From Gammaproteobacteria bacterium (GTDB taxonomy: Bacteria; Pseudomonadota; Gammaproteobacteria; UBA6429; Thiohalophilaceae), in contig JAOUNS010000015.1 of the NCBI GenBank assembly GCA_029880855.1, forward strand, positions 62,001 through 126,000: a stretch of 64,000 nucleotides of DNA. Reading direction: 5' to 3'. The notes under the pieces were generated by a model. It made no database searches and was not told where the DNA came from. It saw only the letters and a program-made list of their open reading frames with translations. This document shows, one piece after another, positions 16,564 through 25,309 of this stretch (positions within the stretch are counted from its first letter, which is position 1; every line of letters begins with the position of its first letter). Position numbers and translations under genes: made by a program.

Positions 16564-16905
16564 TTATTCAGACTGCATGGGCAAGATGCTTATACAAATC
16601 GTATCATTGCAGAATCCAAACAGCGCGTGTTCGCCTTCTTCGATACTCTCGATCTCGGCCACAGGTACAACGAGCTGTATCGTGGAACCGACATTACCGC
16701 TATCACTCTTGATAATCAGACCTGATACTCTCACCGGGTCAGGCAGGCTTTGCACCAGAGAGGGAGATTGCCGGATACCAAATAAACCACCTTGCAGTGC
16801 CTGAATCGTCTTCACCTTAACCAGCAGCTCGTACTGAATATTACGCCCGGCGGGCCACTCCCATGAAGCATTCAAGATAGTCACTTGCCGACATTCTCCA
16901 TACAT
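16564..16905 (-). CDS. Hypothetical protein
   Basis: 113 residues (MYGECRQVTILNASWEW to ISILPMQSE). The central part alternates hydrophobic strands and charged turns (QYELLVKVKTIQ, VRVSGLIIKSD, TIQLVVPVAEIESIEEGEH) and looks protein-like. No ribosome-binding site is obvious and opposite-strand frames overlap, so certainty is moderate. It faces the barrel gene's terminator. No family recognised. Confidence 0.45.
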   Translation of the reverse strand: MYGECRQVTILNASWEWPAGRNIQYELLVKVKTIQALQGGLFGIRQSPSLVQSLPDPVRVSGLIIKSDSGNVGSTIQLVVPVAEIESIEEGEHALFGFCNDTICISILPMQSE

Positions 16906-17153
16906 GAACTACCAGGTTCAAATCACGCTGTCGTGCGGCCGTTTCCACCCAACCCTGATATATCGGCCGCGTTATAGATGATTGAATATATTTTATGATC
17001 TTTGTCCCCACTCTGTCGCGCGGTTTCTCCGCATGCGCTGAACTTTATATAAGCAATTGAAATCCAAATAATTATATTTTTTAGGATCCAATGGAAATCC
17101 CGCTCTCACTGCCTAGACTTACCAGCATGTCCTTTTATGCCGGGAGAAATTGC

Positions 17154-17531
17154 ATGAAAATAATAAACCATGCACTGAAAATTGTTGTATTACTTGCCGC
17201 CGGGTGCATACCGTCTCTGCACGTGAATGCGATGGATGATTCAGGCAGGCTTTCTTCATCACTCGCACAACCGCCGACAGCTATGCCCGGGGCTGCCAAT
17301 AGTGCTGACAAGAAAGAGATCGAGAAACTGAATAAAATCATCCACAATCAACACTTGTCCATGTTGAACAAGGATCGCACGATTAGAAAACAAAAAGAAT
17401 GGTTGGCTAAAGCAAACCAAACAATTGAACAACAGAAAGCGGCCCTGGAAAAAAAGAAGTCAAAAATCCAGGAACAGAAAGTGACCATAAAAATGCTGGA
17501 AGACAAACTGGCAAATGTTGCAAAAAAATAG
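17154..17531 (+). CDS. Small exported coiled-coil protein
   Basis: 125 residues from the ATG at 17154, with GGGAGAA upstream; the frame is open to 17091 but that part is not protein-like. The signal region KIINHALKIVVLLAAGCIPSLHVNA could be lipidated at the Cys (LAAGC) or cleaved after VNA. From about residue 50, Lys/Glu/Gln-rich heptads run to the end (KEIEKLNKIIHNQHLS, IEQQKAALEKKKSKIQEQ), predicting one long coiled coil. This resembles Lpp-like or filament-spacer periplasmic proteins; no family is proposed. A strong hairpin follows the stop. Confidence 0.7.
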   Translation: MKIINHALKIVVLLAAGCIPSLHVNAMDDSGRLSSSLAQPPTAMPGAANSADKKEIEKLNKIIHNQHLSMLNKDRTIRKQKEWLAKANQTIEQQKAALEKKKSKIQEQKVTIKMLEDKLANVAKK

Positions 17532-17549
17532 TTTATCCCATTCACCATA

Positions 17550-17597
17550 CCTGATTGATAGCCACCGGTGCGGTGGTATCAATCAGGTTGTTTAATT
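17550..17597 (+). terminator. Terminator hairpin after the coiled-coil gene
   Basis: CCTGATTGATA..CCACC pairs with GGTGG.TATCAATCAGG over about 16 base pairs around a GTGC-type loop, followed by TTGTTTAATTT. It starts 18 bases past the stop at 17531. Confidence 0.8.
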
Positions 17598-17692
17598 TCG
17601 ATGCGTTTGCCAAAACATTTCAGTTTGCGGGATGCACATCGTATTTAATGAAGGCGGTACTGAGGAAGATAGAGCGTTACCTTGACAGCAGG

Positions 17693-18781
17693 CTAGATCA
17701 TGGCGTCCCGTGTGAGTACGGCACCTGTTTTCGCATCCAGGGTGATGATATCCACTGACCAGCCATAGATGAGGATCAATTCCAGCGCGCCATTCTTTTG
17801 TCTTGCCTTGACGGCATCAAGCCGTGAGCGCCTTTTCATGACCGGATATGTCCAAACCACTTCACCCTGCAGGGTCAAGGCACTCAGGAATTCATTGCCA
17901 TCACCAAAGGTGGTGTCCATGTGGTAAGCAAATAGAAATGTGCCTGCCGGTGTAGTCAGGCGACAGACATTTTCCCGGTATTTCTTCCCGTAGTGCTTTT
18001 GCTTGTTTGCATCATATAAATACACCGGTCGCAGCAATTTACCCAGCCGCTCCTGATCTCCCCTGTTTTTACTACTGCTCAGATGCATGGTGGTACAGGG
18101 ATGTTTACCGCCGAGAAACTCGGGCCTGACATCTTCCATGGGCTTGTTCATACCGAGCTCAATGTGTCGCTTCTCTCCCTTGCGGGTTTCGATATACAAC
18201 ACACCGTTGTCCAGTTTTTCGCGTCGATAATCGCCCATCTGCTGTGTCAGCGCCAATTCCTCACTGACGATCCCGCCATGCCAAAGGTCGACCACCACAT
18301 AGCCGACATAATTGGAAAACAACACGCCATACTGGTTACGCAGATCAACCAGCTTCCCCTGGTAGTCATCCAGGCGGATGATCTTTTGCCGGCGGGTTGC
18401 CGGGTCATGGATAACAACACTGGTGAATACCCGGCCATAGAAGTTGAAGAGCGGTGCATCTGCGATGAAACCGGTAATCGCAACCAGCCTTTCTTCCTCA
18501 CCGCGCTGTAAACGGCTCAACGAATGAATGCTGCCGACCGGGTTGTCCGACAGCGGCAGTTTGGTTTTCCAGATTGGCGCAAACCAGGATGACCCGGCCA
18601 ACGGCAGACACACGATCAACATCCCGTAAAATACATAGCTTGCCGGTTTTTCCTGTTTTAACCGGAACAGCAACTTGCTGATTAGAAACAACAGCAGGGC
18701 AAGAAACGCCGTCAGCAACAGCATTTCCAGCATCATAATCAGAGTAAAATACTTTGCCAGAAACTCGTTTGTGAACAGCAT
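17693..18781 (-). CDS. Membrane-anchored protein, PA2928-like
   Basis: 362 residues from the ATG at 18781 (MLFTNEFLAKYFTL), with AAGGGCG upstream; the frame extends to 18844. Two N-terminal membrane helices (LIMMLEMLLLTAFLALLLFLI, SYVFYGMLIVCLPLAG) are followed by a large soluble domain. Its C-terminal end (LTLQGEVVWTYPV, ELILIYGWSVDIITLDAKTG) resembles a PQQ-type propeller strand. From memory this architecture fits the PA2928 family of unknown function; that label is tentative. It is flanked by exported and outer-membrane genes, so an envelope role is likely. Confidence 0.65.
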   Translation of the reverse strand: MLFTNEFLAKYFTLIMMLEMLLLTAFLALLLFLISKLLFRLKQEKPASYVFYGMLIVCLPLAGSSWFAPIWKTKLPLSDNPVGSIHSLSRLQRGEEERLVAITGFIADAPLFNFYGRVFTSVVIHDPATRRQKIIRLDDYQGKLVDLRNQYGVLFSNYVGYVVVDLWHGGIVSEELALTQQMGDYRREKLDNGVLYIETRKGEKRHIELGMNKPMEDVRPEFLGGKHPCTTMHLSSSKNRGDQERLGKLLRPVYLYDANKQKHYGKKYRENVCRLTTPAGTFLFAYHMDTTFGDGNEFLSALTLQGEVVWTYPVMKRRSRLDAVKARQKNGALELILIYGWSVDIITLDAKTGAVLTRDAMI

Positions 18782-19009
18782 GGTTACGCCCTTATTGTCG
18801 GTGCTGCTATTTTTAAATGTAGTTATTACAGACAAAGAATTCAACAGCGCACTCCGTGTATTCCCACAAAGTGCAAATTAACGAACTGCTTTATGCTGAG
18901 GAATCATCAATCTCTGTGATATTCAACCACCCATATTTTACCTGACATAATCGCGGTATAATGCACCTGATTTCTTCCTGCAGTGGTGATAAAGCAGATA
19001 CAGAGGATT

Positions 19010-20053
19010 ATGCATACCACAATGAATGGTCATCACCGCGCTCTGATCATATATACACTGTTATGCGTTTCGATCAGTGGTGTCGCCCGCGCCGGTGAGC
19101 AAAATGCCAGAACAGGGAAAATCCATATCCCTTCCGGTTACTGGAGTCTGCAACTCGAAAACGATTTTCTCGCCGGCAGCGGTGACCGCCAATATACTCA
19201 TGGCTTTGAAGTATCATTTGTCAACAACACAGAGCCCCCTGTCTGGATGCACACACTGGCCCGCTACCTGCCCTTTTTTGAAGTCGGGACGGATAACTGG
19301 GTCATGTACAGCCTTGGCCAGGCCATGTTTACCCCGGATGACATCTCAGTGCCGAACCTGACGGTCACTGATCGCCCATATGCCGGCTGGCTGTATGCCG
19401 GGCATGCCTATCATTCACAAAACCGGTTCAGCGCTGATCTTTACCATCTTAATATGGTGGAATTGGTCGTCGGACTGGTGGGGCCTGATTCCGGTGCTGA
19501 CTCCGTACAAACATATCTGCACAAGGTCCTGCCTGCACCTGATCCCCAGGGCTGGGGGCATCAGTTAAGAAATGAAGCCGGTATATTACTGGGTTACGTC
19601 CATCGCTGGCGTTTGTTTGGACATGGCCCGGGACCGTACGAATCCGAGTTCAGCCCACATGCGGCATTGAGTGTAGGCAACATCTATACCTATGCCGGGT
19701 TGGGCATTATGTACCGGTGGGGTACGGGATTACGTGACGATATCGGTCCGCCGAATATCCGACCCGGCTTTGCGGGCAGCTCCTATTTCAGCAGACAGAC
19801 ACAACGCAACTGGTATCTCTTTGCCGGTGCTGAAGGGCGCATTATGTATCGCAATATCTTTCTGGACGGCAACAGCCGACATGACAGTCATCGTGTTGAA
19901 AAGGAACGTTATGTGGGTGATGTACAAATGGGTTTTGCACTGCACATCAACCGGATGCGTATCGCATACAGTCATATCCTGCGCAGTCGCGAATTTACCA
20001 CGCAGAGTCGCAGCATGACCTACGGCGCAATCAATCTGACGCTGTATCATTAA
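19010..20053 (+). CDS. LpxR-type lipid A deacylase (DUF2219)
   Basis: About 347 residues. In-frame starts exist at 18983 (GTG), 19010 and 19022; 19010 follows GAGGA closely. After a signal peptide (LLCVSISGVARA) come the family's hallmarks: SLQLENDFLAGSGDRQYTHG, then VTDRPYAGWLYAG, then VGLVGPDSGADSVQTYLHK containing the conserved histidine. Late strands (MYRWGTGLRDDIGPPNIRP, WYLFAGAEGRIM) complete a 12-stranded outer-membrane barrel. LpxR removes the 3'-linked acyloxyacyl chain from lipid A in a calcium-dependent reaction. Sequence support for the family is strong; the exact substrate is inferred. Confidence 0.85.
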   Translation: MHTTMNGHHRALIIYTLLCVSISGVARAGEQNARTGKIHIPSGYWSLQLENDFLAGSGDRQYTHGFEVSFVNNTEPPVWMHTLARYLPFFEVGTDNWVMYSLGQAMFTPDDISVPNLTVTDRPYAGWLYAGHAYHSQNRFSADLYHLNMVELVVGLVGPDSGADSVQTYLHKVLPAPDPQGWGHQLRNEAGILLGYVHRWRLFGHGPGPYESEFSPHAALSVGNIYTYAGLGIMYRWGTGLRDDIGPPNIRPGFAGSSYFSRQTQRNWYLFAGAEGRIMYRNIFLDGNSRHDSHRVEKERYVGDVQMGFALHINRMRIAYSHILRSREFTTQSRSMTYGAINLTLYH

Positions 20054-20084
20054 GCCCTGACCACAAGCACAAACAAACCGCAGA

Positions 20085-20684
20085 TTAAAAACCCACTGTT
20101 ATACCCATACTGAGATGCCGATAGGTATCGAACTCTTCCAGGCCGACGCTCAGACCGAACACACTATCCGGATCGAGGTACAGCACGCCGCGCAAACCCA
20201 GCACAACTTGATCGCGAACCTCAAGACTGCTGATTTCATTCGCGGTATAGCTGTAGTTCGCCACATAGGCCAGCAGTTCAACTGCGTTGCTCATGCGGTA
20301 GCGTGCGCCTGCTGTTAACACATAGAGGTTGGACTCCGCCAGCTTGGCGGATGTGCTGTCCAGGTTATAGACGCCATATTCAACGCGGCCATACACATCC
20401 AGCGCCTCTGTTACATGGCGATAACCGCCAACTCCTCCCAAATGGGTTTGCGGTCCCAGTTCCAGACCAAACGCATTGTTATAATCCACGGTGATGACAC
20501 GCAGACTGATAACCAGTTGCTCTCGATCCCATGCCAAATCATATTCGGCACCGTCACCTTTGGTGCCGCTCTCCAGTGTGCCATTGATTTTGCGCACGTT
20601 AATTTGGCTATAGTTCCCGTCACCCGCAAACACCGGCAACATGCAATACAGGCCGATAATTGACAACAAGAGTCTGGCTTTCAT
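20085..20684 (-). CDS. Small outer-membrane beta-barrel protein
   Basis: 199 residues from the ATG at 20684, with GGGG upstream. The signal peptide KARLLLSIIGLYCMLPVFA ends before GDGNYSQ. Eight or so alternating strands follow (YDLAWDREQLVISLRVITVDY, LDVYGRVEYGVYNL, NLYVLTAGARYRMS, VELLAYVANYSY, QVVLGLRGVLYL, SVFGLSVGLEEF), ending in LSMGITVGF with a terminal Phe, the classical barrel-assembly signal. Ligand unknown. It converges on the LpxR-type gene with 31 bases between the stops. Confidence 0.75.
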   Translation of the reverse strand: MKARLLLSIIGLYCMLPVFAGDGNYSQINVRKINGTLESGTKGDGAEYDLAWDREQLVISLRVITVDYNNAFGLELGPQTHLGGVGGYRHVTEALDVYGRVEYGVYNLDSTSAKLAESNLYVLTAGARYRMSNAVELLAYVANYSYTANEISSLEVRDQVVLGLRGVLYLDPDSVFGLSVGLEEFDTYRHLSMGITVGF

Positions 20685-20836
20685 GTTCAATACCCCGCTT
20701 TAACCATACTTATCTGACTTTAGCCCCGACCGGACTGTCTGCCATGATCAGCATCAATCCGCAGCGGTATAGACGGCAACAAAAGTCCAAGATACGAACG
20801 GTTCCGCCAACCGCAAACATCTGCTAACGTGGCGAG

Positions 20837-21532
20837 ATGAAACTGGTTCTGTTACCCGGCATGGATGGCACCGGCCTGTTATTCAGACCGCTGCTTGATC
20901 TATTGGACCGCACGGATCTGTCGGTACTGGTGATTGATTACCCCATTGATCAATCACTGACATATACCGAACTATTGCCTTTGGTGCGCAACCGTTTGCC
21001 GGCAAATGAAGATTTTATCCTGCTGGCCGAATCCTATTCCGGCCCGCTTGCCTTGCAGCTAATCGCAGAAGAGATCAACGGTCATACCGGCACCGTGCTG
21101 GTCGCGACGTTTGTCCGTAACCCGCGTCCGTTGCTGTTGCGTTTTTTGCCACACAAACTGATAGGGCTGTTACTGCATCTGCCAATACCGGACTTTATGC
21201 TCCGCTATTTTCTGCTCGGTCCTGATGCAACAACAGCACTGTCGGCCCTGTGTCGTCAGGCGATCCGCCGGGTTAAACCGCAGGTTTTGGCTGCTCGACT
21301 GGCGGATATCAGTGCGTGTCATCCGCCGATCAGCAACCACACTCACCCCTGTTTATGCCTGATTGCCGCGCAGGATAAACTGGTGCCTGCACATTGCAGC
21401 GATGATCTGCGCAACACCTCCCGTCGTGTGCAACTGACTCATCTGCCCGGTCCCCATGCATTGTTGCAAAGCCAACCCGAAGCCTGCCTGTCGGCTATCC
21501 TTGCACACCTCGCCTGGTTAACCGGGCAATAA
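20837..21532 (+). CDS. Alpha/beta-hydrolase family protein
   Basis: 231 residues. LVLLPGMDGTGLLFRPL supplies the oxyanion-hole segment. LLAESYSGPLALQL is the nucleophile elbow, with Ser66 flanked by Ala and Ser instead of the usual glycines. AAQDKLVP gives the acid and LPGPHALLQ the catalytic His. These make a full triad. Substrates could be esters or lipids; nothing more specific is visible. There is no signal, so it is cytoplasmic. It is followed by the chromate transporter with a 200-base gap that holds no gene. Confidence 0.85.
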   Translation: MKLVLLPGMDGTGLLFRPLLDLLDRTDLSVLVIDYPIDQSLTYTELLPLVRNRLPANEDFILLAESYSGPLALQLIAEEINGHTGTVLVATFVRNPRPLLLRFLPHKLIGLLLHLPIPDFMLRYFLLGPDATTALSALCRQAIRRVKPQVLAARLADISACHPPISNHTHPCLCLIAAQDKLVPAHCSDDLRNTSRRVQLTHLPGPHALLQSQPEACLSAILAHLAWLTGQ

Positions 21533-21729
21533 ACCAATCGGTTTTGTTCATTACAGGCCATTGCAACAAATTTCCCCCTGAATTACCCGGCTATTCAACA
21601 CTTGCCTGTCGACAACAGCGGTGTCACTATCTCGCCACTTCAACGTGTGATTCGGTATTTGTTTCGTTTCGATAGCAATGCTGTTGCCAGAAACACCACT
21701 ACTTGCGACATTTATCAGGATTAAAACGT

Positions 21730-23085
21730 ATGAACACGCCCGCATCCACCACTGAGCTTGCTGCACCCGAGCCGGTCAGCTTTTTCAGCGCCTTTCTGTA
21801 TTGGCTTAAATTGGGTTTTATCAGCTTCGGCGGCCCCGCCGGTCAGATCAGCATGATGCATCAGGAGCTGGTGGAAAAGCGCCGCTGGATCTCCGAACAC
21901 CGCTTCCTCCATGCCCTGAATTACACCATGGTGTTGCCCGGACCGGAGGCACAGCAACTGGCCACTTATATTGGCTGGCTGATGCACGGGGTGTGCGGCG
22001 GCATCATGGCGGGGGTGCTGTTTGTTTTACCCTCCCTGTTTATTCTGGCGGGATTAAGCTGGATCTATCTGGCCTGGGGTCATGTCCCCGTTGTTGAGGG
22101 TGTGCTGTATGGCATAAAGCCGGCCATTACCGCCGTCGTGGTGTTTGCCGCCTGGCGCATCGGCTCACGGGCCCTGGCCAATAATGTGCTACGCGCCATG
22201 GCGGTGCTGGCCTTTATCGGTATCTTTTTCCTGCATATCCCGTTTCCCTGGATCGTCCTGCTCGCCGGGTTGCTGGGATATCTTGGGTCACGAGTCGCTC
22301 CACACTATTTTCGCACCGGCGGCCACCATGCCGCATCGGGCAAGTCATATGGTCCCGCCCTGATCGATGATGACACCCCGCCGCCCCCCCATACCCGTTT
22401 TAAATGGGTGCGGGTACTGATGTACAGCTTCATCGGTCTGTTGATCTGGGTGCTGGTCATGCTGATGCTGGCGCAACAATTCGGCTGGCAAGGTACCTTG
22501 ACCCAGATGGGCTGGTTCTTTACCAAGGCGGCACTGGTCACTTTCGGTGGCGCCTATGCAGTGCTGCCCTACGTCTATCAGGGCGGGGTGGAACAGTATG
22601 GCTGGCTGAGCGGGACGCAAATGATTGATGGTCTGGCGTTGGGTGAAACCACCCCGGGACCGCTGATCATGGTGGTGGCCTTTGTTGGTTTTGTCGGCGG
22701 CTGGGGTAAAGCGATCTTCGGCCCGGAACTGTTGCCGCTGGCCGGCGCGGCGGGTGCCGCAGTGGCCACCCTGTTTACCTTCCTGCCTTCGTTCCTGTTT
22801 ATCCTGATCGGCGGCCCGGCGGTGGAGGCCACGCGACACGATATCAAGTTTACCGCTCCGCTCACCGGTATCACCGCGGCCGTGGTGGGCGTGGTTTTGA
22901 ATCTGGCGGTGTTCTTTGCCTGGCATGTGCTTTGGCCGCACGGCTTCGATGGTCGGTTCGAATGGTTCTCGCTCGTGCTCGGCGTCGCGGCCTTTATCGC
23001 CCTGTTCCGTTATAAGCTCGGCATTGTCAGTGTGATCGGCGCCTGCGCGGCTGTCGGTCTGGGCTATCACCTGATCATGCTTTGA
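21730..23085 (+). CDS. chrA: Chromate transporter family protein, two-domain (long) type
   Basis: 451 residues from the ATG at 21730. The two homologous halves of the CHR superfamily are visible: LKLGFISFGGPAGQISMMHQELVEKRRW and VLPGPEAQQLATYIGW in the first, FFTKAALVTFGGAYAVLPYV and LGETTPGPLIMVVAFVGF in the second. About ten to twelve membrane helices are present. The linker carries an acidic/proline patch (DDDTPPPPH). Long CHR proteins export chromate using the proton gradient; some members handle sulfate or have unknown cargo, so substrate certainty is moderate. No ChrB regulator is nearby. Confidence 0.9.
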   Translation: MNTPASTTELAAPEPVSFFSAFLYWLKLGFISFGGPAGQISMMHQELVEKRRWISEHRFLHALNYTMVLPGPEAQQLATYIGWLMHGVCGGIMAGVLFVLPSLFILAGLSWIYLAWGHVPVVEGVLYGIKPAITAVVVFAAWRIGSRALANNVLRAMAVLAFIGIFFLHIPFPWIVLLAGLLGYLGSRVAPHYFRTGGHHAASGKSYGPALIDDDTPPPPHTRFKWVRVLMYSFIGLLIWVLVMLMLAQQFGWQGTLTQMGWFFTKAALVTFGGAYAVLPYVYQGGVEQYGWLSGTQMIDGLALGETTPGPLIMVVAFVGFVGGWGKAIFGPELLPLAGAAGAAVATLFTFLPSFLFILIGGPAVEATRHDIKFTAPLTGITAAVVGVVLNLAVFFAWHVLWPHGFDGRFEWFSLVLGVAAFIALFRYKLGIVSVIGACAAVGLGYHLIML

Positions 23086-23166
23086 ACAGTACGCACGGTG
23101 CGGGACCATGCGGTGGCATATTTCCACTACGCGTTGTAGGATATTGGTTTCCGTTGATGAAACTAT

Positions 23167-23187
23167 CCCTGAACGTACTGTTCAGGG
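23167..23187. promoter_or_regulatory. Palindrome upstream of the desaturase-like gene
   Basis: CCCTGAAC at 23167-23174 pairs with GTTCAGGG at 23180-23187 around GTACT, ending 12 bases before the ATG at 23200. In addition CGTACTGTTC (23174-23183) is complementary to GAACAGTACG (23084-23093) at the stop of chrA, so two alternative RNA stems compete for the same bases. Either a regulator site or an RNA switch between the two genes is conceivable. Confidence 0.45.
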
Positions 23188-23199
23188 TGGACAATATGC

Positions 23200-24054
23200 A
23201 TGCTGCTTCATTATAAAAGTGACTGGTTCAATGTCGTACGGGCATTGTCCGCCCCGCTGATCTTTCTGTTCCCCTGGTATTATGGTCTGCCTGTCGGCCA
23301 TGAGATACCGATGATCATTCTCTTATGGTTATTGTTGAACGACATTAATCATGTCCTGCACTTGCATGTGCATCATCCGTTTACCCGCAGCCCGACCATC
23401 AATCTGTTTCTCGATCTGTGCATGGGTCTGGTGACCGGTATGACGGCCGGCAGCTGGCGTATTCATCATATATTCGGTCACCATCACTTTGATCCGGACA
23501 GACCGAACCCGTGGGAAATGGGTACTGAGCGTGAGATGCGCCGCTACACCATTCTCAGTGCACTCAGTTATTCACTGCGGGTTATCCCCTTGTTGTTTTT
23601 CAAACCGATGCTTGCCGCCTGGCGTAACGGCGTGCTGCATAACATCACCACACCACTCAACTATCGTGCCGCCTTTCTGGAACAAATCGCCTTGATCCTG
23701 TCTGTCGCACTATTGGTCTGGATTAAACCCGAACTCTTTTTCATGTATCTGCTGCCCTGGTATCTGTTGGTCTACTTTGTCACCTGTTATACCGATTACC
23801 TGAACCATTTTGCCTGTGAAAAAGAGCGCTTTAATTCGGCAAACAACAGCCTGAACCGCTGGTATAACAAGCTGGGATGTAACTTCGGCTATCACACGGC
23901 ACATCACTATAAACCGGCGGCACACTGGTCTCAGTTGCCCGCGATCCATGACGAGATCAAGGATCAGATCAAACCGGATCATCTGAAGACCTACAGCTGG
24001 TCCGCTTTTTTATTGCCCCTGCATATTTATCTCTATCTGCGCGGCAGGCTTTAA
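23200..24054 (+). CDS. Fatty-acid desaturase-like membrane di-iron protein
   Basis: 284 residues with four or more membrane helices and three histidine clusters: HVLHLHVHHPF, HHIFGHHHFDPD and GYHTAHHYKPAAHW. These are the iron ligands of the membrane fatty-acid desaturase/hydroxylase superfamily. The spacing (H-x3-HH type, HxxHH at the end) fits desaturases better than AlkB hydroxylases. By family it uses O2 and an electron donor to oxidise an acyl chain or a similar lipid; the substrate is unknown. AGGGTGG lies upstream. It follows chrA on the same strand after 114 bases. Confidence 0.8.
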   Translation: MLLHYKSDWFNVVRALSAPLIFLFPWYYGLPVGHEIPMIILLWLLLNDINHVLHLHVHHPFTRSPTINLFLDLCMGLVTGMTAGSWRIHHIFGHHHFDPDRPNPWEMGTEREMRRYTILSALSYSLRVIPLLFFKPMLAAWRNGVLHNITTPLNYRAAFLEQIALILSVALLVWIKPELFFMYLLPWYLLVYFVTCYTDYLNHFACEKERFNSANNSLNRWYNKLGCNFGYHTAHHYKPAAHWSQLPAIHDEIKDQIKPDHLKTYSWSAFLLPLHIYLYLRGRL

Positions 24055-24122
24055 TGCGTTTTCATCTCCCCACTTCGTAAAATCGGTTACACTGGCCGCT
24101 CTTCCCAACAAACCGCATCGCC

Positions 24123-24467
24123 ATGGTTACACTTGCACAAACACTGACGGCCTGGAATACCACTGAGTTCAACAACACACTCAAGGCCGAGCTGATGCAG
24201 TTAACAGCATCCGAGCTGCCACTCCAGGCCGGTCTGACACAGGGTGGTTATGCCAATGATCAACTCACTGATGTGACGATTCTTGATGTGCAGACAACAT
24301 CGCATTTTATCAACATCAAGGCCGGTCTGTTCTATACCAGTATTATTGCCGGATGCAGTTGCGCAGATGATCCCACACCGGTGGATGTCTTAAATGAATA
24401 TTGTGTGATTACCATCGAACTCGATCAGCGCAGTGGTGCAGCGCTCATCAAACTGACTGAAGACTAG
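24123..24467 (+). CDS. Conserved hypothetical protein
   Basis: 114 residues with no signal. It is beta-rich: QLTDVTILDVQTTSHFINIK, then LFYTSIIAGCSCADDPTPVD, then YCVITIELDQRSGAALIKL. The GCSCADDPTP motif with its Cys-x-Cys pair is striking and, from memory, occurs in a small conserved family of unknown role. The gene is 13 bases before the TSUP exporter, so the two are probably co-transcribed. The cysteines could bind a metal or be redox active; that is inference. Confidence 0.7.
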   Translation: MVTLAQTLTAWNTTEFNNTLKAELMQLTASELPLQAGLTQGGYANDQLTDVTILDVQTTSHFINIKAGLFYTSIIAGCSCADDPTPVDVLNEYCVITIELDQRSGAALIKLTED

Positions 24468-24480
24468 TCTGGGGCAAACG

Positions 24481-25245
24481 GTGTCCGGCGAACTCCTGTT
24501 ATCCCCGTATTTGATCATCCTGCTGTTTTTTTTCATCGCGTTGATCTATTCATCGGTGGGACTGGGGGGCGGTTCATCCTATACCGCCCTGATGGCCATC
24601 CTCGGTTTTGGCACAACCGCCATTCCGATGATCTCCCTGAGTCTGAATCTGGTGGTGACCTCAATCGGCAGTGTGCAATTTATTCGTCAGGGCCATGGCC
24701 GCCTGAAGCTGATCCTGCCCTTTTTGATTACGTCTGTTCCCATGTCTTATCTGGGCGGCGCATTGCAATTACCAAAAGCAGTCTTTTATTGGCTGCTGTT
24801 TGTCTCCCTGCTGTTTGTGGCGGCACGGATCTATCTCTGGCAGGAGACCGCATTCAAGTTGCAACTGAATCAACGGCAAATGTTTTTGGCTGCATTGCTG
24901 TCCGGTTCACTGCTCGGCCTGGTCTCCGGAATCGTGGGGATTGGCGGCGGTATCTATCTGGTTCCCCTTATTATTATTTTTGGTCTGGGCTCCGGTAAAG
25001 AGGCCGCTGCTGCCGGTGCGGTGTTTACCTTCATCAACTCCCTGGCCGGTCTCGTGTCGCGCCTTCAATACAACCGGGTGGAGATGACCGAATACCTGCC
25101 ACTGTTGGCGGCGGTGATCGCGGGTGGTCTGATTGGGTCATATATCGGCGCCGTGCGATTTTCACCCAAAACGCTGGAAAAAGTGCTGGGGGTGATTATT
25201 CTGGCTGCCATCCTGGCCCTTGGACGCCGACTCATATCGAGCTGA
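24481..25245 (+). CDS. TSUP family exporter (TauE/SafE type)
   Basis: 254 residues, GTG start at 24481. Seven or eight membrane helices in two repeats, each with the family's glycine-rich signature: SSVGLGGGSSYTALMAILGF near the N-terminus and GLVSGIVGIGGGIYLVPL in the second half. TSUP proteins carry sulfite, sulfonates or other sulfur anions across the inner membrane. The short spacing to the Cys-x-Cys protein upstream suggests a joint function. Cargo is not determinable from sequence. Confidence 0.9.
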   Translation: MSGELLLSPYLIILLFFFIALIYSSVGLGGGSSYTALMAILGFGTTAIPMISLSLNLVVTSIGSVQFIRQGHGRLKLILPFLITSVPMSYLGGALQLPKAVFYWLLFVSLLFVAARIYLWQETAFKLQLNQRQMFLAALLSGSLLGLVSGIVGIGGGIYLVPLIIIFGLGSGKEAAAAGAVFTFINSLAGLVSRLQYNRVEMTEYLPLLAAVIAGGLIGSYIGAVRFSPKTLEKVLGVIILAAILALGRRLISS

Positions 25246-25309
25246 ATTCGCGCTTGTCTTTCGATAAAACCACGTATAATCCCCGCTCTTGCGCATAACG
25301 GACAGGCTC

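Noticed and set aside
22345-23127. Long antisense frame of 260 codons over chrA
   Set aside because: It is rich in His, Gln and Arg, typical of antisense frames in GC-rich membrane-protein genes; chrA itself is unambiguous.
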